Shown: positions 62,715 to 64,000 of the stretch, piece after piece | Numbering within the stretch: the first letter of the stretch is position 1 | How the letters are laid out: every line of letters begins with the position of its first letter | Assembly: GCF_009649815.1 (NCBI RefSeq) | Contig: NZ_WJIC01000006.1 | Coordinates: 310,001 to 374,000 of the forward strand | Length of the DNA: 64,000 nucleotides | Reading direction: 5' to 3' | Origin: Nocardia sp. SYP-A9097 | GTDB lineage: Bacteria > Actinomycetota > Actinomycetes > Mycobacteriales > Mycobacteriaceae | Made by a program: the position numbers and the translations under genes | Notes under the pieces: model-generated | Databases searched by the model: none | The model's input: only the letters and a program-made list of their open reading frames with translations | What the model was told of the DNA's origin: nothing

Positions 62715-63734
62715 ATGGCAGCGGCTCGATGGAAACTGGTGTCCGGCGCGGTAGCCGCGATCACCCTGCTCGCGGCGACGGGATGCTCCAATTCGTCCAA
62801 GGACGACAACGAGATCCTGGTCTACAACGCCCAGCACGAGTCGTTGACCAAGGAGTGGGCCGAGGCCTTCACCAAGGAAACCGGCATCAAGGTGACCATG
62901 CGCCAGGGCGGCGACACCGACCTGGGCAACCAGCTCGTCGCCGAGGGCAAGAACTCGCCCGCCGACGTCTTCCTCACCGAGAACTCCCCGGCCATGGCGC
63001 TGGTCGAGAATGCCGGACTTTTCGCCGACGTGAACGCCGACACCCTCGCGCAGGTGCCCGAGCAGTTCCGTCCCTCCACCGGTAAGTGGACCGGAATCGC
63101 CGCCCGCTCAACCGTTTTCGTCTACAACACCGGCAAGCTCCCCGCCGATCAGCTGCCGCACTCGCTGCTCGATCTGCAGCAGCCGCAGTGGAAGGGCCGC
63201 TGGAGCGCCGGCGTCTCCGGTGCCGATTTCCAGGCCATTGTGGCCGGGCTGCTCGCACTGAAGGGTGAGGACGTCACCAAGGCGTGGCTCAAGGGCATGA
63301 AAGAGAATGCCATCGCCTCGCAGAACAATGTGACGACCATGAAGGGCGTCAACTCCGGCCAGTTCGACGGCGGCGTGATCTACCACTACTACTGGTACCG
63401 CGATCAGGCCAATACCAAGGAGAACAGCAACAACACCAAGCTGTACTACTTCAAGAACCAGGACCCGGGCGCCTTCGTCTCCATTTCCGGTGGCGGCGTG
63501 CTGAAGTCGAGCAAGAAGCAGGAGAACGCGCAGAAGTTCCTCGCCTTCATCGCCTCGGAGAAGGGGCAGGCCGTACTGCGCGACGGCGACTCGATGGAGT
63601 ACCCGGTCTCGGCCACCGTCGCCGCCAACCCGGCGCTGCCGCCGCTGGCCACCCTCGACGCGCCGAAGGTCGATCCGAGCAAGCTGGACGCCAAGAAGGT
63701 CACCCAGCTCATGACCGAGGCGGGCCTGCTCTAA
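62715..63734 (+). CDS. fbpA: Iron(III) ABC transporter substrate-binding lipoprotein
   Basis: A 339-residue lipoprotein: signal ending LLAATGC (lipid Cys 24). The mature part matches FbpA/FutA-type iron binders: ILVYNAQHESLTKEWAEAFTKETGIKV, GNQLVAEGKNSPADVFLTENSPAMALVENAGLF, and the iron-ligand tyrosines in VIYHYYWYRDQ. It captures ferric iron for the downstream permease. AAAGGA precedes the ATG. Preceded by an IdeR-type box, hence iron-repressed. Confidence 0.88.
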   Translation: MAAARWKLVSGAVAAITLLAATGCSNSSKDDNEILVYNAQHESLTKEWAEAFTKETGIKVTMRQGGDTDLGNQLVAEGKNSPADVFLTENSPAMALVENAGLFADVNADTLAQVPEQFRPSTGKWTGIAARSTVFVYNTGKLPADQLPHSLLDLQQPQWKGRWSAGVSGADFQAIVAGLLALKGEDVTKAWLKGMKENAIASQNNVTTMKGVNSGQFDGGVIYHYYWYRDQANTKENSNNTKLYYFKNQDPGAFVSISGGGVLKSSKKQENAQKFLAFIASEKGQAVLRDGDSMEYPVSATVAANPALPPLATLDAPKVDPSKLDAKKVTQLMTEAGLL

Positions 63735-63737
63735 ATC

Positions 63738-64000
63738 ATGGCTGTCCGGACCGCTGTCGCCACCCGGGCCATCCGGCCCGGGCTGCTCGTCACGATCGTC
63801 GCGCTACTTCTGGTAGCCGCGACGTTCGTGCCGTTGGGCTATATCGTGTCCACGCTCTTCAGCACCGGATTCCATGAGACCGCACAGCTGGTCTTTCGGC
63901 CCCGGGTCGGTGAATTGCTGCGCAACACAGTGAGTTTGGTGGTCATCACGGTGCCGGTCTGCCTGGTGCTCGGCATCGCACTGGCCTGGATCGTGGAGCG
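63738..64000 (+). CDS. fbpB: Iron(III) ABC transporter permease, N-terminal part (3' end outside window)
   Basis: The first 87 codons of a membrane protein starting MAVRTAVATRAIRPGLLVTI. TM1 is LVTIVALLLVAATFVPLGYIVSTLF; after an external loop, LLRNTVSLVVITVPVCLVLGIALAWIVER is TM2 and the start of the permease core. It begins 3 bases after fbpA, as in FbpAB operons. The rest, and probably the ATPase gene, lie past the window. Confidence 0.85.
   Translation, partial: MAVRTAVATRAIRPGLLVTIVALLLVAATFVPLGYIVSTLFSTGFHETAQLVFRPRVGELLRNTVSLVVITVPVCLVLGIALAWIVE

Noticed and set aside
1..64000. CRISPR arrays, rRNA genes, prophage or conjugative modules
   Set aside because: No regularly spaced direct repeats, rRNA stretches or phage structural genes were seen.

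Overview
The window is high-GC actinobacterial chromosome, most likely Nocardia or a close mycolic-acid relative. Three things point there: close matches to remembered M. tuberculosis proteins (PrrA/PrrB, PurK, FadE25, HelZ, split PntAa/PntAb/PntB), the conserved order gtrA-purK-purE-fadE25, and frequent GTG starts. All family names come from motif reading and memory; no database search was run.

Layout. 0-3.4 kb: the 3' end of a sensor kinase, a small secreted protein and the prrA-prrB two-component pair. 3.6-12.6 kb: gtrA, purK-purE and fadE25, with an inserted accessory block between purE and fadE25. That block is a PIN-type toxin-antitoxin locus whose toxin gene is split by a 2.75-kb transposon. 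The transposon has 25-bp terminal inverted repeats and a CTAG target duplication. It carries a decayed transposase plus a divergent HxlR/SnoaL-like gene pair. 12.6-17.7 kb: an FAD-linked oxidase, an MFS pump joined to a TetR remnant by what looks like a deletion, a GroES-like protein, and an SDR with its TetR regulator. 17.7-28.8 kb: the split transhydrogenase operon pntAa-pntAb-pntB, a HIT/DinB-like/peptidase-E group, two MFS pumps with a MarR, an NmrA-like/AraC divergent pair and a thioesterase. 28.8-33 kb: bkdA-bkdB-bkdC (branched-chain 2-oxoacid dehydrogenase) with a divergent Lrp-type regulator. 33-40.5 kb: BenE-like transporter, sulfurtransferase, secreted HNH protein, and a HelZ-type SNF2 ATPase coupled to a SWIM protein. 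40.6-46.4 kb: a compact oxidative cluster (SDR, diiron ferritin-like protein, truncated flavoprotein, Baeyer-Villiger-type monooxygenase) with a TetR and an amidohydrolase. 46.4-57.8 kb: DyP peroxidase/MarR, DUF3224, isobutyryl-CoA mutase icmF, and a divergent valine-degradation operon (mmsA, acyl-CoA dehydrogenase, 3-hydroxyisobutyryl-CoA hydrolase, mmsB, enoyl-CoA hydratase). 57.9-64 kb: Hsp70-like protein, MarR, DUF3105 protein, tRNA-Cys, metallophosphatase, membrane protein, and an iron ABC transporter under a probable IdeR box, cut by the window end.

Metabolic theme. bkdABC makes isobutyryl-CoA from valine. The mmsA operon oxidises it to propionyl-CoA, and IcmF can interconvert it with butyryl-CoA. 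Together these genes form a nearly complete valine/isobutyrate module in two blocks about 16 kb apart.

The least ordinary signals are three. First, the toxin gene split by a cargo-bearing transposon. Second, a family of 33-nt palindromic repeat arms at four places, one pair lying in frame inside icmF. Third, a deletion scar at a perfect palindrome that fuses a divergent tetR/MFS pair.
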